Assembly: GCF_902459465.1 (NCBI RefSeq)
Contig: NC_047065.1
Span: 4,088,309-4,152,308, forward strand
From: Asterias rubens
Taxonomy: Eukaryota > Echinodermata > Asteroidea > Forcipulatida > Asteriidae
Reading direction: 5' to 3'
DNA: 64,000 nucleotides
Position numbers and translations under genes: made by a program. Positions 32,101 to 47,100 of this stretch are shown here, one piece after another (the stretch's first letter is position 1; each line of letters begins with the position of its first letter). The notes beneath the pieces were generated by a model, which was not told the DNA's origin, made no database searches, and worked only from the letters and a program-made list of their open reading frames with translations.

Positions 32101-35100
32101 AATTGGGCCCTGGTCTTGCAAACCTGATACTTCACTGCCTGATACTACATGTACATGTACACTGTTGTAAGGACAAGGCAGTTTTCTGTACAAAAAAATG
32201 CACCTCTTTGAACCTTGAAGAAAATTTAAAGTTCTTCTGAACATTTCAAAGGATACAGGTTTATATTATGTTAAGTACAAAGGCAATGACCAGGGGCATG
32301 AAGGTAATTGCTTTTATTGCCTTTGTGAAATATTGGGACTGGCAAGAAGTTAGAACCCTGTTATTTACATGTTTCCACCTCATTTTGTTAGTTACAGGTA
32401 CGACCATAGATTGTTCAGAGCAGCTGACCGAAATGTCGTGTTTAAAACCTACGGTTCTTTTCAGAACCACCCCAAATTAATTAGAGAATATCATTACATG
32501 GTGTTACCGCAAACCATACTATACCGTGTTTCCACCATGCAAAGTTTTACTACTGAGAGCAAAACTATAAAGGTTTACAATAAAAGTCACATGTGAAGGT
32601 TTCAGCTGAGAACAGTGCTGGGAAAACGGCAAAAAACCATCACAGTTTTTCACAAGAACATCAAATCAAGTCTTGTTTAGTGAGGTGACAGTGAGTGCTA
32701 CCCGTATTTTTGGCCACAGCGCGCTCGCTCGCAAACTGTCACCCAACCCACTGTTACCCACAGAAATCTGAGAATGATTCAAGCATGAGGGGTGGTGAAA
32801 AATTATAACAAAATAAATTTAAAATAACAAACCACAACCTCCTTCTCCCCTTTTCAATAAAGCCTGAGTGCAGAAACATGTTGTTTTTGTTACATTGCCT
32901 TATGAACCTGGTTGGTAGCTCCAAATGCTTCATCCACCAATAATAGCAACCAATGTACATTACATGCATTATGTAGTTTTGTCATAGAGCTATAGCTCTA
33001 TGAGTTTTGTACAGTTGTTGCAAAGGTTTTTTAGAGTACAAAAAGTAGATACAATGTATTACAATGTAATACATTACATTGTATCCACTTTTGTGGAACT
33101 ACTGCAGGTGTGGAATTTCATCTTTGAAAGGGCAAGGACATTTTCATTTTGCAAAGGGCACTTCAATTGGAAAATCTGAAAGTCAATGGGGAACTTTTGA
33201 ATGGGGCACCAAGGCCAAGACCAGGGGCAACAGAGGCCATGGCCTCTGTGACCTGTGTATAACCCCCGGCCTGGTACTGGCAACCATATTAAGGTTATTA
33301 TCAAAAACAGTACCATCTGTATCCTTCTCATTTTCAAGTTCTCTAAGGGCCAACAATAATATTTATATTTTCTACTGACAATTACTCTATGAAATGGGTT
33401 CTTGCTGTCTTGTCTGAACCCAGTAAAATCTACTAAAGGTCAGGGTTGATTGCAGAACAATGAAATCCCAAATGCATCAAGTGAGCTTTCTAAGCAAAAC
33501 AAGTTTAGTGTTCGTAAATAAAATTACTACTTTGTAAATGTGATACGGGTCAATTGGTAAAGTTGGTGTACAAAGTGTGACACTAGGGGGGTCACTTTTC
33601 AAAATCAATATATTATTTACCATTTCATAGTCTGATTTTTTTCCAGAATCATCAGTGATTCATTGTTCACTGAGTGATTGATGCTGATGAAAATAATGAG
33701 CTAAAATGACTTCTTTGTTCAAATTACTTGTGTATTTATTTTGTAAACAGTTCATCAGATTCTAATTTGACTCATTTTGTATTAACCGTATGAGGGAGAT
33801 TTAAAGGCAGTGGACACTATTTGGTAATTACTCAAAATAATTATTAGCATAAAACCTCACTTGGTAACAAGTAATGGGGAGAGGTTGATAGTATAAAACA
33901 TTGTGAGAAACGGCTCCCTCTGAAGTGGCGTAGTTTTTGAGAAAGAAGTAATTTTCCACCAATTTGATTTAAAGACCTCAGATTTAGAATTTGAGGTCAA
34001 GAAATCAAGCATCTGAAAGCACACAATATCATGTAACCAGGGTGTTTTTACTTTCGACTTCGACGACTAATTGAGCTCAAGTTTTCAAAGGTTTGATATT
34101 TTATGCATGTTGAGATACACCAAGTGAGAAGACTGGTCTTTGACAATTACCAAAAGTGTCCACTGTCTTTAATAATAGCATAAAGCAGTGTCCATGTAGA
34201 TTGTTATATTATTTTCTAAAATGAGATATCGCCTAACATCACAAGGCCGGACAGCCACTTCAAGGTGAGGGCTACACTATTGCTCCACGGCTACACATAC
34301 TGACTTTGGCTGTTGACCAAAATCAACTGCCACAAAGGACATGTTACCACCTACTCCCAGGGCTGAAACAGGGTTACCCCCTTACAATCTGTAAGGATGT
34401 AGGCATGGGTGTCATCCATTAGGAGCCTGGCTGGTAGACCAGAATGCACTTACCTTCCCAACTTTTTATGAGCCATTATGTTTAAGTGCCTTGCTCAAAG
34501 GCAAGAGTGTCATGACCGAGATTTCAACCCTAGACCGATTGGGGGCACTAGACTGCTTGACCACAACACGCCACATGTTTAAAATCTTGAAATCATTTCC
34601 AACTGTCCGTCTTTAACAAAAACTTGAATCACAGCATCCCCTTCATTAATTGATCTTTAGAATCGTGTCTTATTTTCTTTTTCTTTGTTTCAAATTCTAT
34701 CTTTTTGTTTCCAGGCGTAGGTAAAACCCACAAAGATGCGGCGTCCGTGACGACAGCACACTCAATACCAGCATCCACTGGGATATATTACTTTGAAGTG
34801 ACTATCATCAGTAAAGGCCGCGATGGGTAAGAACATCAACAATCCTTTAAGGCCAAATAAAAACATAATAATAACTTCCTCGCCCGCTTCCTTTTATTTA
34901 TTTTTCTGAAAACAAAAACTATTTTATCGATCTCAGGCAAAAAAAAAATCATTTAAAAAAGTAGCCCACCCAGTTGTATTAAAAAATGTGTCTGGCGGCC
35001 ATTTAAAAAAAAAACTAAAAAAAAAATCCTTCCTTTAAAAAAAAAGTGAGTACGGTAAACATGTTTTCATTTTATTTGGTCTTATAAGTCGAGCCCTCAT

Positions 35101-38100
35101 GGGTAAAATATTGAGATGGGAGCTGAGACAATGGTCATTATTGATTGATGGACCCAAGTTGAACTCAAAGGGGGGGACAGCAATGACAACACAAACGACT
35201 GATGATGGCCAAACGTCTGTGATGTTTTTTCCTAGGGCCAGTAAATTCTGGTGGTGTTTTTTTTTCAACTGACTATTAAATTTTAAAGTCTGTACATCTG
35301 ACCTCACTTTGTGATAAAAACTGAACACGAGATTCAAATGTTGACTCTGAGTCTGGTTAGAATTATATCAATTGTTTGTGAATATCAACTGCACATCAGA
35401 CAACATTTTCTCACTGAGGTCATTTCATAGTGCTTATTCAGATAAAAACAGTTTACATAATTGTACATATGTAATTTAGGATTTGGGTATGTTTTGTACA
35501 AAACACAAAACACAATGTTCACAAATTTACATTAAACTTTCACCATGTGAAGATTATGATAGTAGAAAGCTTTCCTTAAAATATTACTTGCTGAGGTGCT
35601 GTAGTTTTTGAGAAATTAGTAAAATAATGTCACAAAATGTACATGCTAAAATAATTTTCGTCTCCCGAGACGAAAATTATGTTTGTGATTTGTTTTACTC
35701 ATTTCTCAAAAATACAGCACCTCAGCAGGAAGTTTTCTACCATCATGATTTTCAAACTGTTAGTTAATGGAAAACTGTGGATATTGTGTTTTGTGTCCTG
35801 CAAAAGATACCCAGACCATATACATTGTACCAGACAACAATACACAAATGAGACAGTTCATAGTGCTAAATTCAGATAAAAACAGTTTACATACATGTTT
35901 TAAAAACTACATCGTGTTTGTAGTTCTTTCTTGCTAGACTCTGGTCTTATTAAATCAGATTCTGGTCCTGTAGTTTTGTTGAATTATCCCCTTAACTCGT
36001 TCCTGATGCATCAATTAATTTCTTATCATTAGTCAATAGCCATGGATTTACATATATAAATAGATTTGTGTAGTCCACATCAAATAGGCGTATGTACACA
36101 AGGTCAGTGTGAGTGCTCTGTGAAATTGTCATTAAAGGCACTGGACACTATGGTAATTTTTGTCAAAGACCACTATTTTCACTTGGGGTAACCCACACAT
36201 TTGCATACAATAACAAATCTATGAAAATTTGGGCTTAATTGGTTAATGGAAGCTGCAAGAAAACAATGCAAGTAAAAACACCTTTGTTGCACAATTTTGT
36301 GTGCTTTCAGATGCCTGAGAAAGACTTCAGGCCTGAAATCGATCTCAGATTCAAATAATTTATTTTAGTGGAAAATTACCTCCTCAAAAACTATGAATAA
36401 ATGTTACATGTACAATCAGAGGGAGTCCTTTCTCACAATATTTTACATTGTATCATGTACTCTCAATGTAGCTCTCTGTTGCTTGTTACCAAGTAAGTTT
36501 TTCTGCAAATATATATTTTGATTAATAACCATAAATGTCTTGTGCCTGTAACACTGTTTGGTTTTAAGAATTCATGAAAATAATCCAACTTGTAAATGTT
36601 GACAGAGTGTTGGACCAGACCAAAGGTTTATAGCATAATATCGGACCAGCCTGTACTGGAAGTATCCACACTACAGCATGTATACGTACAGTACATGTAC
36701 GTGTATACTCGATTACGCACAAAATTAGTGGTGCTGTATCTGTGTACATTTATTGATCAAGTATAAGTTCGACTTGCACTGACCCTGAACTGTGAACATC
36801 ACGTTCATTATGTATATAGGATGTCCTACATAATGTACAACATTGTACGTAGGCCTACATACGTACAATAATAATGTGTGTGATAAATGTACACCTGTTC
36901 ATGTGCACTTGTTAAGCACATTTTACACACATAGTACACACATACTATGGCTCTTTTCGAAACCCTGGCTTTGAATTCGGCTTTTGGCTCCATCCCAGGG
37001 CTGTATGCTTTGTTTTTGAAAGGGCAAGGGCACCAAGGCATTTTCTCTTTGGCAAAGGGCACCCTATGAGGAAATTGTGAATTTCTACTCGAGCATTTCA
37101 AGGGCACCAAGGTAATGGCAAGGGGCAACGGAGGCAATCGCGTCCATTGCATCCGTGAAATATCAGGCCTGCCATCCTCTTGTCTGGGCCGCCCTGAGTG
37201 CACACGCAATTGTCAAAACAGCCCGAGTCGAATCTGGAGCTGAAGCCGTGGATCCGAAAGTACAGGCCCTATACACTGTACGTGGGACGTGTATACATTA
37301 CTTCACTTGACATTGTACATAATATGCAATGTAAAACACTGAACATTGGTTTGACTGCATGACTTGCATTTACAAAGTTGTGGGTTCAAATCCTACCAAG
37401 TTAACCTCTGATTTCACACTGACTTGTGTTGTCCAGACATTTTGACAAATTGAAATAGTAAACAGTGATACTCGATGTATTCGTAGTGTCGTCTTTTCTA
37501 ATATGTATGATCCAAAGCTTTAGCAATCCCATGTCCATCAAGCGCACATAGGGAGCTGCTGTTACTGCATAGAGGTATTTTCCTTTCCGCACGCGCATTC
37601 ACAGCGATGGTATCCAAACATGTTTTGGTGCAGGTGAGGCAATGTTTGGACATAATACATACACAATGACGAGGGTACACTATCTTTTCAAAGACAATCA
37701 GCTATGGCGGTTAGCTTGCCGTTCTCAATTTAAAACTTTCGTTGTGAAAGTTACTTCCAAAAATTTACATGAAATGTTCAGAAGTAAATCATAAATCGTG
37801 TCTAGCTGCATCAGACATTAGACTGAACTGCACGATTGTTGATAAAATGGTAAAAAACAGTGATGTACATTTTTGTACAAAAATAATGCAATTTTTTTTA
37901 GCGTACAAAACTGTATGGAAGTATATTGAGCTCTCAGATTCACATTTCAATAAAGTGAGCTTTGAAGTCTGTATATATTGCATCCTGTTACCCAACAATA
38001 CTGTATGTAAGTAAACCTGTTTTTAGTTTTAAATGGAAAGTTTCAGATTAATTTCTTGAAATTGAGACAACATTCATCTATAGGTAAGGCCTATTGTGCA

Positions 38101-41100
38101 CGGTCTGTGTGTACACTTGCTCTTGTTTGACTAAAATCGTACATTGTCGTCCATTGGAATTGTCCATTGAGCTGTAAACCTTGCTAAAATCCATTTGAAC
38201 TGGCTGTACACCTAGCTAAAAAAAACAACTATGGATGATACAATGTACAGTCAGTGTGGTTTAGTGATAGTATTACAGTATGCTCAGAATGTGGACCAGC
38301 GTGAGTGGCACCCAAAAATAGACTAGAGCTGAGCCCAGTGAGTCATAATCTAGAACCTTATATCCTTTGTCTCAGTGCAGTCACATCACTAAAAATACAA
38401 TCTGTGGACTAGGGGGAGGTCCTGTTGTGTGTACCAGAACAGCTGTAAGTTCATACATATCACACACCCAATGGCCTCCATTACACAGTTTGTTTAGCCT
38501 TTGAAAAAGACACTGCTACATCTGGTCGAAACATCAGGTCCCAATTTCATAACGATTTGACAAATTATTTTGCTTTACTGAAGCAGACAAATTAACTTAA
38601 GATGTAAGCGTATTTCACGTGTTAGCAGATAAATTAGGCGGCACCATATTGTGTGCTCAACATGGATTTGCATTGTATGTTTTTGTGCAGTAAGCACCGA
38701 AAGGTTAGCACCACTTTTCGTGTGATTAAGGTTAGCAGCGCCAAGAAATGGAAATCGGCCGGTAGGCAGCTCTATGATATTGGGGCCAGGCCACTAACTA
38801 ATTTTGTAAAACAATTTTTGTAAATGTTCACATTTTAAAAAACACGTGTACTTTTTTTTCCTGATGTCATTTTCAACTCAATTGTCCAAGTTTATTTGGT
38901 TGAATTAAGACCACACACATTTGTACAATGTACATGGACATTCCTGGTATTTGTTTTGAAAACCAGTACTTGTAAACGCTGATATGATTTACTGGCTTTT
39001 AAAACCCTTGTGGTTAAAAAATAGCATAGCGTGCAATGATTGAAATCAAAGTGCAAGTCTGTCGGTTAATTAACTAATGGTTGACTAGCGGATCAGTGCA
39101 ATTAACCAATGCTGCTCATTTGCACGTCGATGGCCCAAGACAAAATATTTGGTTCCCACAGCTCTTTTGACATGGTCTCAGATGAGAGAGGGATTGGGCA
39201 CCAGTGAAGAGACCGTGCCCCGAAGGAAGGTTACTGAATCAACTGACCATCATTGAATATCAAGCACACAGCAGCATGCCTGGAATTATAACGAGGCAAT
39301 GGAGGCCATGACCTGCGTTGCCCTGGTCTTGGCCTTGGAGTCCCTTCAAAAGTGCCCCGTCCCTTCAAAAGTGCCCCGTTGACTGAATGATTTTCCAATT
39401 AACATACATGTACGTTGAAGTAAGCTTTCCGATTGCATAATAAAGTTGGTCTTGTCATTGTCTTAGATGAAATTCCATGACGAAAACACCTTGACTTGAG
39501 GTGTACGATAAAGTCAGATGGTTTGTAGTCAAATTAGCTAAACTTTTGCCGCTAATTTTACATACTACCCATTAAAAAAAAAAATTGTCCAACGCTATAC
39601 ATGTTGGCCTACACATTGGGTACAAATATGTACAGAATGGTAACCTTGATTACCCGGAAGTAAATCTAATGTACACTGGCAGCTCTTGATAATTTTCTCT
39701 AACATGATGATTTAAAAAATCACATATTTTCCCAGATAATGAAGTCAGTTGTTTGGAATCTGTACATCTTTGGTACACTTGGTAGTAGGTAGGCTGTCAT
39801 TATCTTCTTAAATATTATAACCATATTTTCATTCTCATACATGTCCAAGAATCACAATTTGACCTCAGTATTATTAATGACCGTATTTCCCATTAATATC
39901 TTTTTGTGTCATTCTTGTACTCATGTACAATGAACTTCCCTTTTTATGGGCTTTGTTGTTGAAAGCTTTCTCTGCATGCACCCTACGTTGCAAACCCAAT
40001 TGTCCTCGTTTTGGGGGATGTTTTACATGCATAGCCCATTTCATGCCTTATGTTTACACACACAAATGCTTCCTTGGTGCAGAGTTGATATTGAAAGTGT
40101 GTGCTACCTCATTTCTGAAATTTTGTTTGGGGGATTTCCAAACTAATATTGTGTCAAAATGCGGTACATTGTGAACTGTGTGTACATTATTTCCTCATGA
40201 ATGTAATGCAGTTTTGTTCATCAGATGGCCCGCTGCTGTGTAGTGTACAAAATGTACATTCACAAGTTGTTTGTACAATGTACTTTGCGTTTAAGTTTTT
40301 GTATAATATTCTAATTGACAGCTGTCCGTCAACGTTCTTTTGAGCTGCCATGTGGTACAATTAACCATGATTAATAGTGTACAAATATTGAGTGGCTCAG
40401 AGTGGAATGGGAGGAATATTATCGCAAAGTAAAATTTGGACTGTTCCATTTCACGAGGCGCCTGTGTGACCGGGCCTTAAGTTTGTCTGGTAACCATATT
40501 CTGGTAGGCACAATTTTGTTTTGCTTAGCTGCTGTTCATGCTTCAGAGCAGCTTTGTGAAACTATATTGTAGACCTACATCAGTACATGTTTATGTACAT
40601 GTGTACCATGTAACACAATAAAGTGCTGGTGGCTATGGACACTGTCTTGATTCTGGCTATTTACAAACAGTACATTTAAAATTGTCTTAATAATAATAAC
40701 CCGTTTTTATATAGCGCTTTTCATACCCGGAGGGCGTCCCAAAGCGCTTCACATTATTACCCCTGGTCACTGGGCCTTAATTCACTCCTTAAACCATCTC
40801 AGCTCCCTGGTGGGGAGTCTACTAAAGAGGGAGAGATTATGTCAGACCTTCATGGAGGCAACGGAGGCAATTGCCCCCCCCCCCGGTCATTGCCTCGATG
40901 CCCTTGAAATGATCCAGTTGAATTTTACAATTTCTTCATAAGTTGCCCTTTACCAAGGAGAAAATGCCTTGGTGCCCTTGCCCTTTCAAAAACGAAGCAT
41001 ACAGGCCTGTACTGCACTGGTCATCCTTAGTGAAGCGACAAAATTTACACATGAGTTACTATTATGTACACAAGTACCAAGTAACCACATGTAAAGTATT

Positions 41101-44100
41101 GATTCAGCAGTGGGATGGCTGCATGTTGAATAAGACCAATAGTGACATGTAGGTTTCTTCATATTAATGTGCATTGTGCCACTGACTACTGCAGGGGTCA
41201 AAATTAACGTCAATTGCTGAGGTAGCCGGCGGGTCCAGTTGAAAAAAAAAAAAAACGGCCCGCCAGGAGTTGCGAAGGGCCAAAACAGTGATCTAGTATG
41301 CCCATGGCTATTGAAAATACATAAATTGACTGCTAAATAAAACGATTGACTGGATTTTGGGCAACTGTCCGGAAGGCTTTTTACCTTTTGAGCTAAACAC
41401 TCTGCAAGGTTCAAAGCATCATGACATTAACTAATTTCGGCATTTCGCATTTATACCGTACATGTAGGTCCTATGGTTGTTGGTTGATGTAGTTTGCAAC
41501 AGCTGATTCTCTTTTCTCTTTTCTGATTCGAGTCGCAGAATTTGCATCTCTGCATATTTTGACATTTTGAGAAAGACATTTTCACGGTTCCGGGGGCCGA
41601 CGGGCATTTCTATGATGAATCACAACATGGATGTTTTTTTACTCATCTTCTGTGTTCAGAAACCAATGCCAAATATTTAGGGCCTACATTACTACACACT
41701 TAATATGTGCATGCATACACGCATTTAACATTGTGTTTATAGCTATTATTAGGGTAAACACCTGTCCAAATTATTCCACATTTAATTGATTGGTATTCAG
41801 ATTGATTGCTATATGTTTACAGTATTAAACCCATTGGACACTTTCTGAACAGAACAAAAATTTAAAGTTCACAGATTTACAAATAACTTACAGGGTTTAC
41901 AGAAGGTAATGGTGAAAGACCTAAAATTTCACAGGTTTGTTATTTTAAGTTGTGATACACGAAGTGTGGGCCTTTGGACAATACTGTTTACCGATGTTGT
42001 GTGATTGCTTTAAAGAACAAACATTTCATCATGTACAGTTACACAGTTTTCATGCTCATTGTAAGACCAGACATGTACATGTACATGCATGGAGAGTAGA
42101 TGTGTAGCTTGTGTTTTTTATGGTAAAACTGTTTAGTGGTCACAATCAGAATTCCTCCATGGTTAAAGGAACACGTTGCCTTGGATCGGTCGAGTTGTGT
42201 AATCGTTTGTTATAAAATCGATATGGTTAGAAAGATGTTGTGGAAGTAGAATACAACGATCCACACAAATATGCCTCGAAATTGCGTGGTTTTCGTTTTA
42301 CCTCGTCAACAAACACGGTCGGCCATTTATGGGAGTCAAAACTTTGACTCCCATAAATGGCCGACCGTGTTAGTTCGCGACGTAAAATGAAAACCGTGCA
42401 ATTTTGAGTGATACTTGTGTGGATCATTATATTCTACTTTTAAAACATCTTTCTAACCATATGCATTTCATAACAAACGGTTTCAAACGCTTTTCGTAGA
42501 CCAACTGGTCCGATCCAAGGCAACGTGTTCCTTTAATTAAACCATAGAGCATGTTTACATGTGCACATAAAGATACATCAATGTACACATTTCATACACA
42601 TCCTATAGATAGTGCAGGTACATCACATTGTGTAAACACAAAAATAGCACATGCCTAAACACACCTGTGAACATACTAAAAATTCACAGTGCATTATGTT
42701 TTTGTACACAGTGTTCATTATTGCATTACAGCATAATGTACAGTACAAAATATGAATGATTGGTGTATTGTAAATGTTAGTGTCGAGTGCCGTAAATGTT
42801 CACAATTTGAGCTTTTTTTGAAGTTTTTCTTGCATTTTTTAAAACAACTATTGTTAATGGTATGTAGTTTTCGGCCTGCTAGGCAGCCAGTGTAGTCAAT
42901 AATTAAACCAGAATATTATAATTTAAATATTAAAAATAATGTACACATTATATTTGTGTATATTTTTTATGTGCAAACACAACCAGGTAAAAAAACAACA
43001 AACATGTTCACATGTACGTACAGTGTACAAATCGATGACATTATAAATTGTTTTGTTGTTGTTTGCCGGGAAGGTCATACACGTAATGCTCTCCAATTCA
43101 CTCAATCAAAGTTCTTCTTTTATCCTAATGTAGCATGGAGGACCTCCATGATCCTAGTAACAGAAAACAGGTCTGTCTTGAAAACAGAATGGTTTTGGCC
43201 AAAAACAAAATTTTTTGCATTACTGTTACATTTTTGTTGAGCACTCTAGTTACACACAGCGTACATGTTTTTCCATCTCCATGTAAACATGAACCTTCCT
43301 TTGAATATGAATGGCAGGAAACCGATAACACTTGCACGTTTAGTTTTCTTGGTACACAATTTTGCACATTATTTGCTTACAACTACAGACTACACCCTTG
43401 CTCCGGCAAAACATTAATTATGTCTTCTCGCCGGACACACAATGATGTTAAAGGAACATGTTGCCTTGGATCGGACGAGTTGGTCTATAAAAAGCGTTTA
43501 TAACCGTTTGTTATAAAATGCTATGGATATCTTCTAAAAGTATAATACAATGATCCACACAAATTTGCCTCAAAATTGCGTGGTTTTCCTTTTACTTTGC
43601 GAACTAACACGGTCGGCCATTTATGGGAGTCAAAAATTTGACTCCCATAAATGGTCGACCGTGTTAGTCGACGAGGTAAAAGGAAAACCGTGCATTTTTG
43701 AGTGATGTTTGTGTGGATCATTGTATTCTACTTTCACAACACCTTTCTACCCATGCATTTAATAACAAACGCTTTTCAAAGACCAACTCGACCGATCCAA
43801 GGCAACGTGTTCCTATAATTAAAAAACATGTAGTGTAACAAGCACATTACATGTTCTTGTAAATACTCTACCGTATGTCAATGTAATGTACCAGCACAGG
43901 ATGTACTTGATTTGCAGTTTACCTTACAGCTGCTGTGTTTCCGTGCACTTTACACTGTAAAGTCTCATTCAAATTTCAAAATAATGGTTTGTTTTTATTG
44001 ATTAAACAGGATAAACAAATGAGCTTGAATACTTTGTGATTGACCCCCCCCAAAAAAAAAAAAAAAAAAATTAAGAGCTTGTAATCGGGCTTAATTACAC

Positions 44101-47100
44101 AGAGCTGCTTTCAAAAGCATAAAAAGTTGCTCAGTACATAAAATTATGCTTACCAGAGTTAAGTTGGCAGTAGAAGTACCATGGCAATTGTACAATCTGT
44201 CACTGGTACCCTGCTTATGTTAAGCAGGAAGTTGCTAAGCATAATTCTCTGCTAAGCAGCTATGAAGTTGGGCCCTTTAAAGGTGTAAAAGCAGAACATA
44301 CTGCTAATCAACAAATCAGTGGTGGGGCACCAGTTGAAACTACATATTGTTTAAAACATTTGTGGAATTTTGGCCAGTAGCCAGTTTCCGTTTTAAAAGC
44401 AGCCCAGCACATTTTGTCCAGCAAATTTGCATAGCAAAAAATATAGGCCTACAGTGAACTTATTTTGAGCACACTGAATGCTGAGTAGCAAATGGTGAAT
44501 TTTGAGTTAGCACTTGATAATTATACATTTTGTGTAGCATTTTGCCTGCTACTCAAGGGAAATAGTTTACTGAAAAACAAGGCTTTTCTGTGCTTAGCAA
44601 GTTGTTAAAGGCTTACAGTCCTTATGAAATTGGGCACAGGTGTTAAATTTCTTCATGCATAATTTACTACTGGTACATTTGTTCACATTGTTTACTGTAC
44701 AGTACATCATGTTGGAAATTGTTATTATTTAACCGGTGTACAGTCTATCATTTCGTGTGTTTATCAACACGTAGAACATGTTTGCATACCCTCATCCAAC
44801 GGTCATTTTAAATGAACAACACGCCAGTTAACCACGGATCCACAGTATCATGACAACGCACACTATAAAGCCTGACTAATGTACGACTCAATCCTTTGGA
44901 CATAAAATGTTGACGAACATCGATATTACTTCAGGCCTGCATGGCCTGTTTATAGGTTGCCTAAGAATTGCCTTGTGCACCTCCAAAACTTATCTATAAA
45001 AAAATCTATCACAAAAATGTGTAGACCCATTCAGGCCTCCTGTATGCTTGTTTTTTTAACCGGCAAGGGCATTGAAGCATTTTCTCCTTGATGTACATGT
45101 ATATCGGGCACCCTATCAGGGAATTGTAAATTTCTATCAAAGCATTTCAAGGGCTCCAAGGCCCTTGGGGCATGGAGGCATTCTCCTTCGTTGCCTCTGG
45201 GAAGTACCAGGCCTGCCCATTTTTCTTAGAATGATGTCTTCAGATGTTTTGGATGTTGATAACACATTTCTCTTGAACTGTATTGAATCCAATTATTTAC
45301 ACCATTTTATTGGAGCTTAGTAGACTTGTAGTTAAGTTTTTCCCCACTCACTTGAGGACTCTAAATTGGAAAAAATTACCCACATTCAACCCTTCTTCTT
45401 AATGATTGTTGGTTGGTCCTTTGTACACGATGCACTTTAAGTTTTTGAGGCGGCTCCAGTATGTAATGCAGCCCAAGAAAGGCAGAATTGTCTAAACCTC
45501 TGTCATGTCTTGGGCCTGTTACATGTACTTCACGGAGGGCACAAAGGCGATTGCCTCCCCTTATCATTGCATTGGTAACAATTTCCACAATGGGTGCCCT
45601 TTACAAAGGATAAAATGCCTTGGTGCCCTACATACGTAGCCCTTTCAAAAGTTGAAGCACACAGGCCTGATGTCTTTAGTGTTGCATTCATTCTGACACT
45701 GCATGAGACTTGGTATTAATAACTTTATAGCCTCATTGCTAACACACACAATGTGTATTGTATACCCACATTGATGTATAATATGCCCAGGTATACATGT
45801 AGCTCATAGTAGTGTATCGCAACAATCCATACGTTTTACATTGTGGCTGCTGTGCATGATGGTACATTATCTATCCATGTAAGTCACCCGTGAAAGGCCA
45901 TTGACCCTTGACATTTTGCGCTAACGGATTCTAGCTGCATGCTCCAACTGAGAATTTAGAGTGGCTGTCTACTCGTCTCCATGAAGTCAATGGGTTTAAA
46001 ATAACTTGGCTGTCATTATTATTGGAAGCTTGTGTTGTGTTAATTCGGGGTCTACTGCTGTTGATATTTTGTTGAAGAGATTTCTCTGCTGAATATATAG
46101 GAAGGACTCTATGTGAGTTTTACCGTGTTTGTTTGAAAGACTCTTGTTCTCTTTACTGCAGTGCAGGCCTGGAATTACGCGGAGGCCACTGCCTGTGGCT
46201 TGCGGTGCCCCTAGTCTTGGCCTCATTGCCCCTTCAAAATTGTCCTGTAGACTTTCAGATTTCCCAATGGAAGTGCCCTTTGCCAAATGAAAACGGCCTT
46301 GCCCTTTCAAAGATGAAATTCCAGGCCTATACACAATATTGCCAACATTCATTTTTGTAATTTTTGTAATGGTTATATTTTTAGACTCGCCAGCCGAAGT
46401 GAATTTCACTGTATATGTATTTATATGTGTGACAATAAACAATTGAATTGAATTGAATTGAAAAATTTTAAATTTTTATTCACTGTCAGTGCACCAACAT
46501 TATTTACAGTACATACTTTCTTCATCTCTTGAAACCTTCAAAGCCAAACATGTTTAAAAACTCATAATTTGTTTTTATGCTAATTAGTTGGTATTGTTTA
46601 TTTGTTGATGCTCTTGAATGTACAGCGCTTTGAAACTTTTGGAAAAATGCACTTTATGAATGATATTATTAATATTACATTACACATGTAGTCATGTTCA
46701 GGTGGGACATTTATCTGTACATAGGTCCCGTAGGATTGGTAGTGTACATTAAGTAAAAGAACCCAGAACATTGTTTTCATGAAAGAGTAGGGGTTAACCC
46801 CTGTGTTTCTGGTTCACAAATTAAGCACCCTTGTTATAAAGGGCCAGTCATCACAATGATGAAGTCCGTCATCTGATAATGAGATCCAACACCTGGGATG
46901 ATACATCTAAGGTCAGGGTACTTATCAAGCCTTATGCAATCGTTGCCAATGTGACTGATGCGGAAACAGTTGTAGTGCTGTATTACTGTGGGTTTTAAGT
47001 TTGTAATTACATACAGTGTTACGGTTAGAGGTATACAGATGATGAAACAACAATAAGGCACAGATTTGTACGACTTGTGGACTTCCTCTGAGTGGCACAA

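Larger units (their letters stand above)
26368..34714 (+). other. RANBP9/10 intron 1 (8.3 kb)
   Basis: The donor is AAAG/GTGAG and the acceptor TTTCCAG/GCG. I see no additional exon. Contents: a TTTG microsatellite, an A-rich block (27740-27800), a family I MITE (28370-28553), family H repeats, a family A MITE (30453-30806), a foldback (30815-30995), a perfect hairpin (31182-31239), family E repeats, the hairpin retroposon (32395), a family A MITE (33801) and a SINE (34240). The rest (for example 26520-26880, 29240-30200) is AT-rich and featureless. Confidence 0.7.

Noticed and set aside
43135..43503. 122-codon plus-strand frame in RANBP9/10 intron 2
   Set aside because: It runs into a family C MITE, has no recognised motif, and the opposite strand is equally open; probably chance.
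45032..45669. Inverted family E pair as one large transposon
   Set aside because: The spacer has no transposon features, and single family E copies occur alone elsewhere, so two independent insertions are simpler.
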